A stretch of 64,000 bases of DNA from Paenibacillus sp. MAEPY2 (GCF_000499205.1 NZ_AWUK01000038.1:216816-280815); one strand, 5' to 3'; positions 9,371-18,649 are shown, counted from the first letter of the stretch. Translations and numbers: made by a program. The notes: generated by a model not told the origin, from the sequence alone.

Positions 9371-10327
9371 GTGAACATAGACGAACGCAAAAATATGGTA
9401 AGAGTCTGTAAAATGTATTATTACGAATCCTGGACACAGGAGAAGATTGCCGAGAAGTTGGGTGTATCCAGGCCAGTCATATCCAAGATGCTCCAGCGTG
9501 CCCGTGAAGAAGGAATTATTGAAATTGTCATTCACGATGATGACCATGAAGTCTCCAAATTGGAGAACGAGCTCGAAGCTCTGTTTAATCTGAAGCAGGC
9601 GTTAGTTGTTCCAACCAAGGATCTCAACAAAGAATTGTTATCGAGTGCCGTGGGTAAGGCATCAGCACAATTTGTTCTGAAATTAATCAAAAACGGAGAT
9701 CGTGTAGGTGTTTCTTGGGGCAATACGCTGTATCATATGGTTCGGGAATTTCCTCTGGAGAAAAAAGAGAATGTTAAAATCATTCCACTCGTTGGCGGAA
9801 CAGGAAATTATCGAAATGAAATGCATTCAAACCAAATAGCTTATGAGTTATCCAAAAAGTTGGGCGTGACCTGTGATACATTGTATGCTCCTGCGGTCGT
9901 TGAAACAGAAGAGCTGCGAGAGCAAATTATCGGCATGCCCAATATCTCGGCCGTGCTTCAAGAGGGAGAAAATATCGACCTCGCACTGGTAGGGATCGGG
10001 AATCCGTATTCGATGTCAACAATGGAACGCTCCGGTTATCTCAACGAGCAAGTATTAGATGAGTTAGAAGAATTGAATACGGTTGCGGACATTAATTCTG
10101 TTTTTATCACCCGTGAAGGCACGGTTACGGAACACCCCATCAATCACAAAGTGATTGGTCTTGGACTTGAGCAGTTAAAGAAGACAAAAACAGTGGTGGG
10201 TATGGCATTTGGTCTTCACAAAATTGATTGCATCCTGGCAGCTGTACGTGGAGAGTACATCAATATGCTGATTACGGATGAATCTACAGCAAGTCATATT
10301 ATTAAGCTCACCAATGCAAAAAAATGA
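9371..10327 (+). CDS. SorC-family sugar-phosphate-sensing transcriptional regulator
   Basis: A DNA-binding regulator of 318 residues with an N-terminal winged helix (WTQEKIAEKLGVSRPVISKM, about residues 20-40) and a SorC/CggR-type sugar-binding domain (VGVSWGNTLYHMV, IPLVGG, VGIGNPYS). Known members bind phosphorylated sugars. The GTG at 9371 is preferred over TTG 9365 because AAGGCGG at 9356-9362 is 8 nt from GTG but only 2 nt from TTG. It is transcribed divergently from the transporter-phosphatase operon and is its likely regulator, which supports a sugar-phosphate or polyol-phosphate substrate. Confidence 0.88.
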   Translation: MNIDERKNMVRVCKMYYYESWTQEKIAEKLGVSRPVISKMLQRAREEGIIEIVIHDDDHEVSKLENELEALFNLKQALVVPTKDLNKELLSSAVGKASAQFVLKLIKNGDRVGVSWGNTLYHMVREFPLEKKENVKIIPLVGGTGNYRNEMHSNQIAYELSKKLGVTCDTLYAPAVVETEELREQIIGMPNISAVLQEGENIDLALVGIGNPYSMSTMERSGYLNEQVLDELEELNTVADINSVFITREGTVTEHPINHKVIGLGLEQLKKTKTVVGMAFGLHKIDCILAAVRGEYINMLITDESTASHIIKLTNAKK

Positions 10328-10342
10328 GTGCAGAAAGAACCT

Positions 10343-10376
10343 AACGACAGTCAATGATTTGGCTGTCGTTTTTTTA
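10343..10376 (+). terminator. Terminator of the SorC gene
   Basis: AACGACAG pairs with CTGTCGTT across a 12-nt loop and is followed by six further T residues. It begins 15 bp after the stop codon. Confidence 0.85.
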
Positions 10377-10476
10377 CTCAAAAGAAAGAGGAGAACACCG
10401 CCAACTCCTCATCTAGCGCTTATAATTTACTATTGCGATCAGGCGTAACCTTCAGTAAATTGGGAGGTATACACCG

Positions 10477-10542
10477 ATGGAAGGGCTGAGCAATAATCAT
10501 GTGGACCCGATGGCTGCAACGAATAACCCCTGGCACCTTTAA
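10477..10542 (+). CDS. Possible 21-residue leader ORF overlapping the kinase start
   Basis: ATG at 10477 follows GGGAGG (10462-10467) by 9 nt, the best ribosome binding site in the region. The frame runs 21 codons to TAA at 10540 and overlaps the histidine kinase start (10499) in another frame. It encodes a hydrophilic, unremarkable peptide. It may couple translation into the kinase gene, or the apparent frame difference may be an assembly error at the kinase start. Confidence 0.35.
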   Translation: MEGLSNNHVDPMAATNNPWHL

Positions 10543-12334
10543 ACACCGAATATTATTTTCCTTCCTGTTATTTCTCCTCGCGCCCATAGCCATATTATTC
10601 CTCTACAACTTCCGAGAATCAGAAATGATGCTTCAGCGGGACGCTTCGGACAGTAACGTCAAGCAGCTCGAAGGCATCAAAGCCGATCTTATCGATTTGA
10701 TGAGTCTTGTGATGAAGACTGGGATGTTGTTGGATCAGGATTCTGTCCTTCGCGAAGTGATGCAGAAGCCGGAATTATACGATGCCATCCATCGAAAGCG
10801 GATTGTGGAAAATAAATTCGCCAGTATTGAAAACAGCTTTTTCCTTACAGGTGCTACGGTATTCTACACATTGATCGATTTAAAAGGAAACGCTTACACA
10901 TCGTATACACCGGAGAATTCTCTGAACTATGCCCACATCAGCACCGAGCCCTGGGTACAGGAGCTAAAGAGGACTGAGGGACAGCGGTACGTATGGAAAT
11001 CCAATGATCTGACGACCGGCGTTCGTGAGAGAAAAGGTAATCGGATGCTGAGCCTTTATGAAGTGCTGCGGGACGACGGATTACAACCATTCGCCTACGG
11101 ACGTTTTAGTATCGATTATGAAGAATGGTTTCAGGAGAAAACGAAAAAAAATCCATTCGGCAGCGATAGGGAAGAAGCCTATTTTCTGCTGGACGGACAT
11201 GGAAATACGATGCTTCAATCAAAGTTAGGGGAGGACGTGCCCTCTACCGTGTCATCTGCCATAGCGACAGCAAGTCAGAGCCAAGGGCAGGAACAGGGAC
11301 AGGATTCCTCCTCCCAATCCATTGTGAACAATCACATGCTGTATACCTATACCAAAATTCAAGAGCTTGATGGTTATCTTGTGAAAAAGATTCCTCTTTC
11401 CTTGTTATTTGAAGAGGTGAACAAACAGAAGCTAAGGTTTTATACCGTATATGGTGCCATCCTGCTGCTGTTTGTGCTGTTAACTTACCTCATTTCTTCA
11501 ACCGTTACCGGTTCATTAAAGCAACTTCAACGCAAGATGGAGACCACAGTGAAATTGAACTTGAAGACAAAGCTGCCGGAACAGGGCAGAGGTGAATTGC
11601 TGGCGCTAACCCGAAGCTTCAATTTCATGATCGCAGACATCAATAATTTGTTGGAGCAGTTAAAGCTTGAGGAGCGGCAAAAGCAGTTTGTCCGATTTCA
11701 GGTGTTGCTGGGTCAGATGAATCCACATTTTTTGCTCAATACGCTGAATACAATTAAGAGCATTGCACTCGATAAGGACGAAGATGAGATTTACGAGATT
11801 TGTGTATCACTAGGAAAAATATTAGAAACAACGCTGAATTTGGAGGTTGACCTTATTCTGCTGAAGGAGGAAATTGTACTAATTGAATCCTATATGGATA
11901 TCCAACGGAAACGATTTGGACATGGTATTGAGCTCCACTATGAAGTGTCCAGGGATCTGGAGTATGCGCTGATTCCGAAATTTTGCCTGCAGCCGCTGGT
12001 AGAAAATTCGTTGATTCACGGGTTTGGTCAAACACAGCTTGAGGGGCGGATCGACATTCGTGCATCATGCGACCATTCGCTGCTTATCTTGGAAGTTGTG
12101 GATAATGGCATGGGGATTAAGAAATCGCAGGCGAATCAGTCCTACCGGAAACGAAAAAGCATTGGCGTACAAAACCTTCGAGAAAGCTTGGAGCTTATGT
12201 TTAAGAACCAGCCAACAGGACTTCGATTGGAGTCGACGGACGAAGGAACGAAGGTTATCATGCATTTCCCATTATTGTTATCCAAACCATATTTGAAGGA
12301 GGGGAACACCATTGTGGCGCACATTGATCGTTGA
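10499..12334 (+). CDS. YesM-type sensor histidine kinase
   Basis: A membrane kinase of 611 residues that probably senses an extracellular sugar or a liganded binding protein. It has a first membrane helix at about 18-38, an extracellular Cache-like sensor to about 315, a second helix at about 318-342, a HAMP segment, the His_kinase domain with QMNPHFLLNTLN (phospho-acceptor His410) and a HATPase domain (LQPLVENSLIHGF, VVDNGMGI). The ATG at 10499 has only a weak AAGGG 13 nt upstream. The response regulator overlaps it by 23 bp and an ABC importer follows, the usual arrangement for control of a carbohydrate transporter. Confidence 0.92.
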   Translation: MWTRWLQRITPGTFKHRILFSFLLFLLAPIAILFLYNFRESEMMLQRDASDSNVKQLEGIKADLIDLMSLVMKTGMLLDQDSVLREVMQKPELYDAIHRKRIVENKFASIENSFFLTGATVFYTLIDLKGNAYTSYTPENSLNYAHISTEPWVQELKRTEGQRYVWKSNDLTTGVRERKGNRMLSLYEVLRDDGLQPFAYGRFSIDYEEWFQEKTKKNPFGSDREEAYFLLDGHGNTMLQSKLGEDVPSTVSSAIATASQSQGQEQGQDSSSQSIVNNHMLYTYTKIQELDGYLVKKIPLSLLFEEVNKQKLRFYTVYGAILLLFVLLTYLISSTVTGSLKQLQRKMETTVKLNLKTKLPEQGRGELLALTRSFNFMIADINNLLEQLKLEERQKQFVRFQVLLGQMNPHFLLNTLNTIKSIALDKDEDEIYEICVSLGKILETTLNLEVDLILLKEEIVLIESYMDIQRKRFGHGIELHYEVSRDLEYALIPKFCLQPLVENSLIHGFGQTQLEGRIDIRASCDHSLLILEVVDNGMGIKKSQANQSYRKRKSIGVQNLRESLELMFKNQPTGLRLESTDEGTKVIMHFPLLLSKPYLKEGNTIVAHIDR

Positions 12335-13079
12335 AGATGAACAGTACGCGAGAGCAAGCTTACGCAAATTGTTTGCGAAGGCGAATGTCCCGTTTGAAAT
12401 TATAGGCGAGGCGGTAAACGGCGAGGAGGGGTTGCAGTTGATCCGTGAACAGCAGCCTGATGTGGTCATTTCGGATATTTTCATGCCGTTAATGGATGGT
12501 GTCCGGTTACTCCAGCTGACGAGAAAGGAAGGCTACGAATGTCGGTTCGTTATGTTGACGGTAGTAAGTGAATTCGAATATGCCAGACAAGCGTTGGAAT
12601 ACGGTGCCTCGGGTTATTTGATGAAACTTTCTCTGGATTTGAAGGAACTTACGCAAACCATGGACAAAGTAGCCGGAGAACTGACAAGAATGGATAAGCT
12701 TCGCCTGGCAGATAAGTGGTTCCCAGATAAGACTGCCCAAGAACCAACGGATCATCCGGAGCTGAATCGAATGATTACCTACATTGAGGAGCATTTCGCC
12801 GAGGATGTGACATTAAAGAGATTGGCTGAATATGTTCGCATGGATGCCAGTTATGTTAGTGACTTATTCAAGAAAAAGACGGGTATCACGATGACGCATT
12901 TTATTCAGAACCGCCGTGTTCAAGCAGCAAAAATGCTGCTGACAGTGACAGAGAAAACGGTTAGTGAAATTGGCCGGTTGGTAGGCTTCGAGAACGACAA
13001 TTATTTTATTAAAATATTCAAACGGTGGTGCGGATTAACTCCGAACGAATACCGGAAAGAACAAAAAATCGTTCTATGA
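12312..13079 (+). CDS. YesN-type response regulator with AraC DNA-binding domain
   Basis: Partner of the preceding kinase, 255 residues. The receiver domain has acidic pocket VEDE, phospho-acceptor Asp55 in ISDIFMPLMDG, and the usual lysine in GYLMKLS. The C-terminal 100 residues form two AraC helix-turn-helix motifs (LAEYVRMDASYVSDLFKKKTG; IGRLVGFENDNYFIKIFKRW). It is about half the length of the two YesN proteins at 30-35 kb because it lacks their middle domain. The TTG start follows AAGGAGGGG by 7 nt. Confidence 0.92.
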   Translation: MWRTLIVEDEQYARASLRKLFAKANVPFEIIGEAVNGEEGLQLIREQQPDVVISDIFMPLMDGVRLLQLTRKEGYECRFVMLTVVSEFEYARQALEYGASGYLMKLSLDLKELTQTMDKVAGELTRMDKLRLADKWFPDKTAQEPTDHPELNRMITYIEEHFAEDVTLKRLAEYVRMDASYVSDLFKKKTGITMTHFIQNRRVQAAKMLLTVTEKTVSEIGRLVGFENDNYFIKIFKRWCGLTPNEYRKEQKIVL

Positions 13080-13173
13080 ATATCCAAACACCGTTCATAC
13101 CCCCAATGGCAGGCTGGTGATAAAGTTAAAGACGTAGCAAGCAGCTTATCAACTCGATAAGGGGGGACTGTAC

Positions 13174-14484
13174 ATGAAACGTAGAAATTGGTTAAAGGCA
13201 GCTTTGATTACGACCTTGGCAGCTTCGATGCTCAGCGCGTGCGGAAACGCTAACAGCAACGAGGGAGCAAATGCAGGATCGGCAAAAGAAAATTCCGGTG
13301 AGACTATCAACCTCACGCTTTGGGGAGCTGTTCCTGCTGAGGCTGGACCTCAAGAAGTGATTGACAGCTGGAATAAGGAAAATCCAGATATTCAGGTCGA
13401 GTACTTCCGTTATGTAAATGATGACCCCGGCAACCTGAAGCTGGATACAGCGCTCATGACGGGTCAGGATGCGGATTTGTTTATCAACTACACCATTAAC
13501 CGCTTACAGAAGCGTGTTGATGCAGGAGTCGCTTTGGATCTGAGCAGCAGAACAGATTACAACATCGACGAGCAAATGGGAGTGGATGCCGCTCAATGGA
13601 AAATAGGAGATAAATACTATGGCATCCCGACAAAGAAAAATATGTTGTTCATCTGGCTAAACAAAAGCATGCTGGATGAAGCCGGTTTACCGATTCCTCC
13701 CGTCGATTGGACCTGGGACGACTTGAGAGAATATGCGAAAGCGCTAACAAAATCGAATGTGTACGGTCTAATGCAGCATGATGCTGCCTTTACCGCTGCA
13801 ATCGATGGTACCATCGCGGGTCTTGGTGTAACCACACCGGAAGGAACATCTAACTTTAATAATGACCTTTGGAAAAAGCAGCTTCAAATCGTGCATGATA
13901 TGATGTTTGTGGACAAATCGACACCGGAATATGGAGAACAAGTAACAAGCAAGATGCCGGTAGATACCATGTTCCTGAAAGGTGAAGCAGCCATGTTAGC
14001 CGCAGGAGAATTTATTTTCCGCAACGCCAATAACCTGAAGGAATTTCCGCATGACTTCAAAATCGCATTCGCAACGATTCCGAAAATATCCGCCGATCAA
14101 AAGGATTATAAATATGCTGGCGGTTTAGGTGACATGCTCTCCGTTAATGCAAAATCCAAGCATCAGGATGCGGCATGGAAATTCGCAAAGTGGTATGCCG
14201 ACGGCGGAATGCTGCCGATGGCAAGCGGGGGACGCCTTCCATCCTCAAAGAGTGTTGATAACAAGCAGGCAATGGACTTACTGCTCAAGGGTGTTGAAGA
14301 CAAATACGATACAGAGTCCATGAATAGCGTAGTGTTCGGTGAGTTCCCATCGTTCCAGCTGAATGTACGGCAGCAAGCACTGGATGCCCGCAAGGAAGAA
14401 TACGAGAAATACTTCCTGAATGAGCAGGATATCGATACAACGCTTAAGAATATGGCCAAACGCCATCAGGATTATATCAAATAA
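13174..14484 (+). CDS. Sugar ABC transporter substrate-binding lipoprotein (CUT1)
   Basis: A surface lipoprotein of 436 residues that captures an oligosaccharide or glycoside. The lipobox LSAC gives lipidated Cys23, followed by an Asn/Ser/Gly-rich tether and a family 1 binding fold (INLTLWGAVPAEAGPQEVIDSW). The ATG follows a GGGGGG tract by 8 nt. It precedes two permeases and follows the YesM/YesN pair. No ATPase gene is present in the operon, which is usual for CUT1 systems served by MsmX. Confidence 0.92.
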   Translation: MKRRNWLKAALITTLAASMLSACGNANSNEGANAGSAKENSGETINLTLWGAVPAEAGPQEVIDSWNKENPDIQVEYFRYVNDDPGNLKLDTALMTGQDADLFINYTINRLQKRVDAGVALDLSSRTDYNIDEQMGVDAAQWKIGDKYYGIPTKKNMLFIWLNKSMLDEAGLPIPPVDWTWDDLREYAKALTKSNVYGLMQHDAAFTAAIDGTIAGLGVTTPEGTSNFNNDLWKKQLQIVHDMMFVDKSTPEYGEQVTSKMPVDTMFLKGEAAMLAAGEFIFRNANNLKEFPHDFKIAFATIPKISADQKDYKYAGGLGDMLSVNAKSKHQDAAWKFAKWYADGGMLPMASGGRLPSSKSVDNKQAMDLLLKGVEDKYDTESMNSVVFGEFPSFQLNVRQQALDARKEEYEKYFLNEQDIDTTLKNMAKRHQDYIK

Positions 14485-14506
14485 TCGAATATCGATAATA
14501 GTCCTT

Positions 14507-14545
14507 AAGAGAGAAGAAGGATCTTCCGCTTCCTTCTTCTCTCTT
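14507..14545 (+). promoter_or_regulatory. 15-bp perfect hairpin between binding protein and permeases
   Basis: AAGAGAGAAGAAGGA (14507-14521) is the exact complement of 14531-14545, with a 9-nt loop. No strong T run follows, so it may act as a partial terminator or as a 3' stabiliser of the binding-protein transcript, giving more lipoprotein than permease. An analogous hairpin sits at the same place in the xylan operon (36619-36652). Confidence 0.6.
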
Positions 14546-14591
14546 TGTTGTATCTACAACGTTCCATACGAGAAGAAAGGCGGCGTTTTCT

Positions 14592-15476
14592 GTGAAAAGG
14601 AACAGCTGGATTCGGAAACAAGGCTGGGTTGGCTACGCATTTATTTTGCCTAATATGCTGGGTATTCTGGCATTTTTTATTCTGCCTGCCTTGTATTCTT
14701 TCTTTATGATGTTCACGGACTATCAATTCGCTAATCCGAATTGGACGTTCACCGGATTAGATAATATCAAACGCCTTTTTGGTGATGATCAGTTCTATGC
14801 TTCAATCAAATATACGCTCATATTCCTCTTGTCCGTTCCCGTCTCATTAGCCATTGCGTTTCTTGTTGCCCTTGTGCTCAACCGGAACGTGTATTTGAAG
14901 GGATTGCTTAGAGGAATGTTCTTCCTGCCATACATCTCGAGCGGGGTTGCCGTTGCTTTTGTATGGATGCTGCTGTTCCAGCCGTCCCAGGGGCCAATAA
15001 ATCAAGCCCTTCGCTTTATCGGAATTGAATCACCTCCAGGATGGTTCGCTGATTCAAGCTCGGCGATGTATGCAATTGACGTTGTGCAAATCTGGTTTAT
15101 GTTAGGTTACAACATGATTATCTATTTGGCGGCCCTGCAGGAGATTTCGACCGAGCAGCTTGAAGCGGCACGTATCGACGGTGCAGGGAGAGCGACTATT
15201 ACATGGAGAATTGTATGGCCACTTGTGAGTCCAACCACATTTATGCTTTTGATTACGGGGCTGATTATGACCATCAAATCCTTCTCTCTCATCCAGGCGA
15301 TTACAGGCGGCGGCCCAAGCGGAAGCACCACGATTCTGTCGCTGTTCGTCTACAAAACGGCATTTAGCTATTATGAGATGGGTTATGCGTCAACCATTTC
15401 CTGGTTCCTGTTTGCGGTTATTCTCATCATTACCATTATCCAATGGGTCGGCCAAAAACGCTGGGTCCATTACTAG
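14592..15476 (+). CDS. Sugar ABC transporter permease (MalF/UgpA-like)
   Basis: A membrane protein of 294 residues with six predicted helices, the first at about 15-38. The EAA loop is EQLEAARIDGAGRATITWRI near 190-210, where the ATPase docks. The GTG start at 14592 is preceded by AAGGCGGCG. It pairs with the next permease to form the channel of the importer. Confidence 0.92.
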   Translation: MKRNSWIRKQGWVGYAFILPNMLGILAFFILPALYSFFMMFTDYQFANPNWTFTGLDNIKRLFGDDQFYASIKYTLIFLLSVPVSLAIAFLVALVLNRNVYLKGLLRGMFFLPYISSGVAVAFVWMLLFQPSQGPINQALRFIGIESPPGWFADSSSAMYAIDVVQIWFMLGYNMIIYLAALQEISTEQLEAARIDGAGRATITWRIVWPLVSPTTFMLLITGLIMTIKSFSLIQAITGGGPSGSTTILSLFVYKTAFSYYEMGYASTISWFLFAVILIITIIQWVGQKRWVHY

Positions 15477-15491
15477 AGAGGAGATGGCTCT

Positions 15492-16319
15492 ATGTTTAGA
15501 ACAACTAAGATACGCTCGGTTAAGCTTTCCGTCACAATCCTTATGCTGATTGCAGGGTTGTTTATGATCGTCCCTTTTTTATGGATGCTCAGTACTTCCT
15601 TCCAGACCCCAAGTGAAGTATTCCGTCAATGGCTCCCTTCGAAGCTGGACTGGACCAGTCATAAGCGGATCTGGACGGGAAACTATAGTTTTTTCCCTTA
15701 CTACTTGAACTCCCTTAAGATTGCCGTGATTGGTACAGCAGGTGCCGTTTTTATGTCTGCTTTTGCTGCTTATGGCTTTGCACGTACGGAATTTAAGGGA
15801 CGCAATACACTCTTCTTGGTGTATCTATCCATGATGATGATTCCTCCTCAAGTCGTTTTTGTTCCGAAGTTTATCCTGTTTAACTGGTTTCATATTTATA
15901 ACACGCATTGGGCATTAATACTGCCTGCCATGTTCTCGATCTTTGGCGTATTTATGCTGCGCCAATTCTTTCTTAGTATCCCGAAGGAGATTACAGAATC
16001 TGCGTTTCTCGATGGTGCCGGTCATTTTCGAATTTTCTTCAAACTGGTGTTACCGTTAGCCAAACCCGCGCTTGCAACGTTTGCAATTATCGATTTTTCC
16101 TGGCAATGGAATGATTATGAGAATGCGCTGGTATTCTTACAGAGTCCAAAGCTTTATACAATTCCTCTAGGTCTACAAAATTTCGTGCTGGAAAACAACG
16201 TAGACTATAACGGCATGATGGCAGCTTCTTCGGCAGCAATCATTCCTATGATTTTGATCTTTCTGCTTGGTCAGAAATATATCATTCAGGGCGTATCCAG
16301 TTCGGCTGTGAAAGGCTAA
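15492..16319 (+). CDS. Sugar ABC transporter permease (MalG/UgpE-like)
   Basis: The second channel subunit, 275 residues with six predicted helices. The EAA loop is EITESAFLDGAGHFRIFFKL near 170-190. The ATG follows GAGAGGAG by 6 nt and lies 15 nt after the first permease; the oxidoreductase gene begins 16 nt after its stop, so all are probably one transcript. Confidence 0.92.
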   Translation: MFRTTKIRSVKLSVTILMLIAGLFMIVPFLWMLSTSFQTPSEVFRQWLPSKLDWTSHKRIWTGNYSFFPYYLNSLKIAVIGTAGAVFMSAFAAYGFARTEFKGRNTLFLVYLSMMMIPPQVVFVPKFILFNWFHIYNTHWALILPAMFSIFGVFMLRQFFLSIPKEITESAFLDGAGHFRIFFKLVLPLAKPALATFAIIDFSWQWNDYENALVFLQSPKLYTIPLGLQNFVLENNVDYNGMMAASSAAIIPMILIFLLGQKYIIQGVSSSAVKG

Positions 16320-16335
16320 TTCAAAGGAGGCTTAT

Positions 16336-18600
16336 ATGATGAAACGTGAAACGATATCATTCGATGTTACGGTCATTGGCGGAGGACTTTCCGGGATTTG
16401 TGCTGCTATTGCAGCAGCAAGATTAGGACAAAAGGTAGCGCTCGTTCATAATCGTCCTGTACTTGGCGGCAATTCCAGCTCCGAGGTACGTGTATGGGTA
16501 TGCGGTGCAACCGGGCATGGCGTGAACCGTTATGCGCGGGAGACCGGTATTATGGGTGAATTGTTCATTCAGAATCAATACCGGAATCCGGAAGGAAATC
16601 CATATTTGTGGGACGTTACGCTGCTGGAGGCGGTAAGAGCCGAGCCTAATCTGACGCTGTTTATGAATACGGATGTTAGAGAAGTAGAAGCAGACGGTGA
16701 GAAGAATGCAAGGATCATTCGCAGCGTGAAGGGCTGGATGATGGGCTCCGAGCGTGAGATTACGTTTGAAAGCGAGATGTTCCTTGATTGTACAGGTGAC
16801 GGACTCATCGGATTTCTCGCTGGAGCAGCATACCGGATTGGTCGTGAAGCCCGTCATGAGTTCGGTGAAGAATGGGCACCGGATGTTGCTGATGATATTA
16901 CCCTAGGCAGTACAATGTTGTTCTATACGAAAGATACCGGAAAACCGGTACGATTTGTTGCTCCATCGTTTGCTAAAGACATTACGACAACCTCTATTCC
17001 GATAAAGCGTGTGATCCGTAGCGGAGATTCCGGCTGTCATTACTGGTGGATTGAATGGGGCGGTGAGCTGGATACGGTACATGAGAACGAGCAGATCCGG
17101 GATGAGTTATGGTCTGTTATTTATGGCATTTGGGATTATATTAAGAACTCCGGCAAGTTTCAAGCCGAGAATATGACGCTGGAATGGGTAGGCTCGATTC
17201 CAGGCAAACGCGAATACCGCCGCTTCCTTGGTGATACGATCCTGACGCAAAATGATGTCATCTCTCAGCGCCCATTCGAAGACCGGGTCGCCTTTGGCGG
17301 TTGGTCCATCGACCTGCATCCTCCACAAGGGATGTATGCAACCGAGAGTGGATCCAAGCATCTGCATGCGGATGGCATTTATCATATTCCGTTTGGATGT
17401 CTGTACTCCCGGAATGTCAGCAATCTGCTGTTTGCGGGACGTAATATCAGTGCATCGCATGTTGCATTCGGAACAACCCGTGTCATGGCAACTTGTGCGG
17501 TAATGGGAGAAGCGGCAGGTGTAGGCGCTGCCTTGTCGGTAATCAAGGGCATCACGCCTCGTGAACTGCGTGAGCTGCATTTGACCGAATTGCAGCAAAC
17601 GATGCTGCGGACCGACGCTTCGATTATAGGTCTGCACAATGTTGATTCTGCTGACCTTGCGAGAAAGGGAACCATCACGGCTTCAAGCACGATGACCCGA
17701 ATTTGGCTCAATGAACCTTCCGAGGAGTACCGTCTGGTCGCTGACGTTGGATGGCTGTTTCCGGCCGATGGTGGATTTGAAGGATTGACTCTCTTGGTCT
17801 CCGCCCATGAGGTGACAAGTCTGACTATAGAACTGTGGGATACGGGTCGCCCTGAGAATTATGTACCGGCAAACTTCAAACAAGCTTTGCAGATCCAGGT
17901 CGATATAGGTGAACAGCAATGGCTGGATGTGCCTGCAGATCGTGCAATGTTTGGAGGCGATCCTTGTAATGTATTTATCATTGTTCGTGCGAATGAAGCA
18001 ATCAGTCTCTTTACATCAGCTGTCCCGGTTAGCGGCGTCCTCGCGTTCGAGCGGGAAGTCAAACCCATAGTCAGCTCGGATCTGGAGGAGCATCAGCCGG
18101 ATCAGCCCGTTATCGAATGGTCAATGAAGGGCCTTGTCCGAAAACCATTCTGTTTTGCAGTGGAGACCGGTGCTTATTTACCTGATAAAGTCATCAACGG
18201 CTACGTTCGTCCGTTTGGCGGTCCGCAGCTGTGGGTATCGGAGCCAATCACTAACGACCGTGAAGAATGGATTGAAGTCAAGCTCCCAGAACCAGTGGAT
18301 ATCCGGGAAATCCACCTTACCTTTAATGACGATGTTAATGAGGATTTGATTAATTTGCATCATCACGAAACACCGTTTTTGATTATTCCGGAGATGGTTA
18401 AGACCTATGAGGTGCAGGCATATATAAATGGGGAGTGGGAAACGCTTGCTGGTGATAGTCATAACAGTGCTCGCAAAAAGATCCATCGACTTGAGAATCC
18501 GATACAGTCAGACCGGATTAGAGTTGTCATCAATGAAACGCACGGCGGAGATCGGGCAGAAGTGATTGAAATTCGACTATATGATGTTCATAGAAAATAA
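16336..18600 (+). CDS. FAD-dependent oxidoreductase with C-terminal beta-sandwich
   Basis: A cytoplasmic flavoprotein of 754 residues; no signal peptide. The N-terminal half has the FAD-binding GGGLSGICAAIAAA (about 14-27), then RPVLGGNSSSEVRVWV, DCTGDG and GRNISASHVAFGT, matching the FAD_oxidored family. From about residue 440 there is a beta-rich region, and the last 150 residues resemble a galactose-binding-like or discoidin-type sandwich (PFGGPQLWVSEPI). It is tightly linked to a CUT1 importer and YesM/YesN pair and probably oxidises the imported compound or a glycoside derived from it. The substrate is unknown, and no glycoside hydrolase is present in the operon. Confidence 0.82.
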   Translation: MMKRETISFDVTVIGGGLSGICAAIAAARLGQKVALVHNRPVLGGNSSSEVRVWVCGATGHGVNRYARETGIMGELFIQNQYRNPEGNPYLWDVTLLEAVRAEPNLTLFMNTDVREVEADGEKNARIIRSVKGWMMGSEREITFESEMFLDCTGDGLIGFLAGAAYRIGREARHEFGEEWAPDVADDITLGSTMLFYTKDTGKPVRFVAPSFAKDITTTSIPIKRVIRSGDSGCHYWWIEWGGELDTVHENEQIRDELWSVIYGIWDYIKNSGKFQAENMTLEWVGSIPGKREYRRFLGDTILTQNDVISQRPFEDRVAFGGWSIDLHPPQGMYATESGSKHLHADGIYHIPFGCLYSRNVSNLLFAGRNISASHVAFGTTRVMATCAVMGEAAGVGAALSVIKGITPRELRELHLTELQQTMLRTDASIIGLHNVDSADLARKGTITASSTMTRIWLNEPSEEYRLVADVGWLFPADGGFEGLTLLVSAHEVTSLTIELWDTGRPENYVPANFKQALQIQVDIGEQQWLDVPADRAMFGGDPCNVFIIVRANEAISLFTSAVPVSGVLAFEREVKPIVSSDLEEHQPDQPVIEWSMKGLVRKPFCFAVETGAYLPDKVINGYVRPFGGPQLWVSEPITNDREEWIEVKLPEPVDIREIHLTFNDDVNEDLINLHHHETPFLIIPEMVKTYEVQAYINGEWETLAGDSHNSARKKIHRLENPIQSDRIRVVINETHGGDRAEVIEIRLYDVHRK

Positions 18601-18631
18601 AAAAAATTACTTTTAGACGGGTAACATGGAC

Positions 18632-18649
18632 TGATGCTGATCAGCATCA
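18632..18649. promoter_or_regulatory. 18-bp perfect palindrome
   Basis: TGATGCTGATCAGCATCA reads identically on both strands. It lies 32 bp after the oxidoreductase stop and 71 bp before the codBA promoter. It has no T run, so it looks more like a protein-binding site than a terminator. The binding protein is unknown. Confidence 0.4.
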
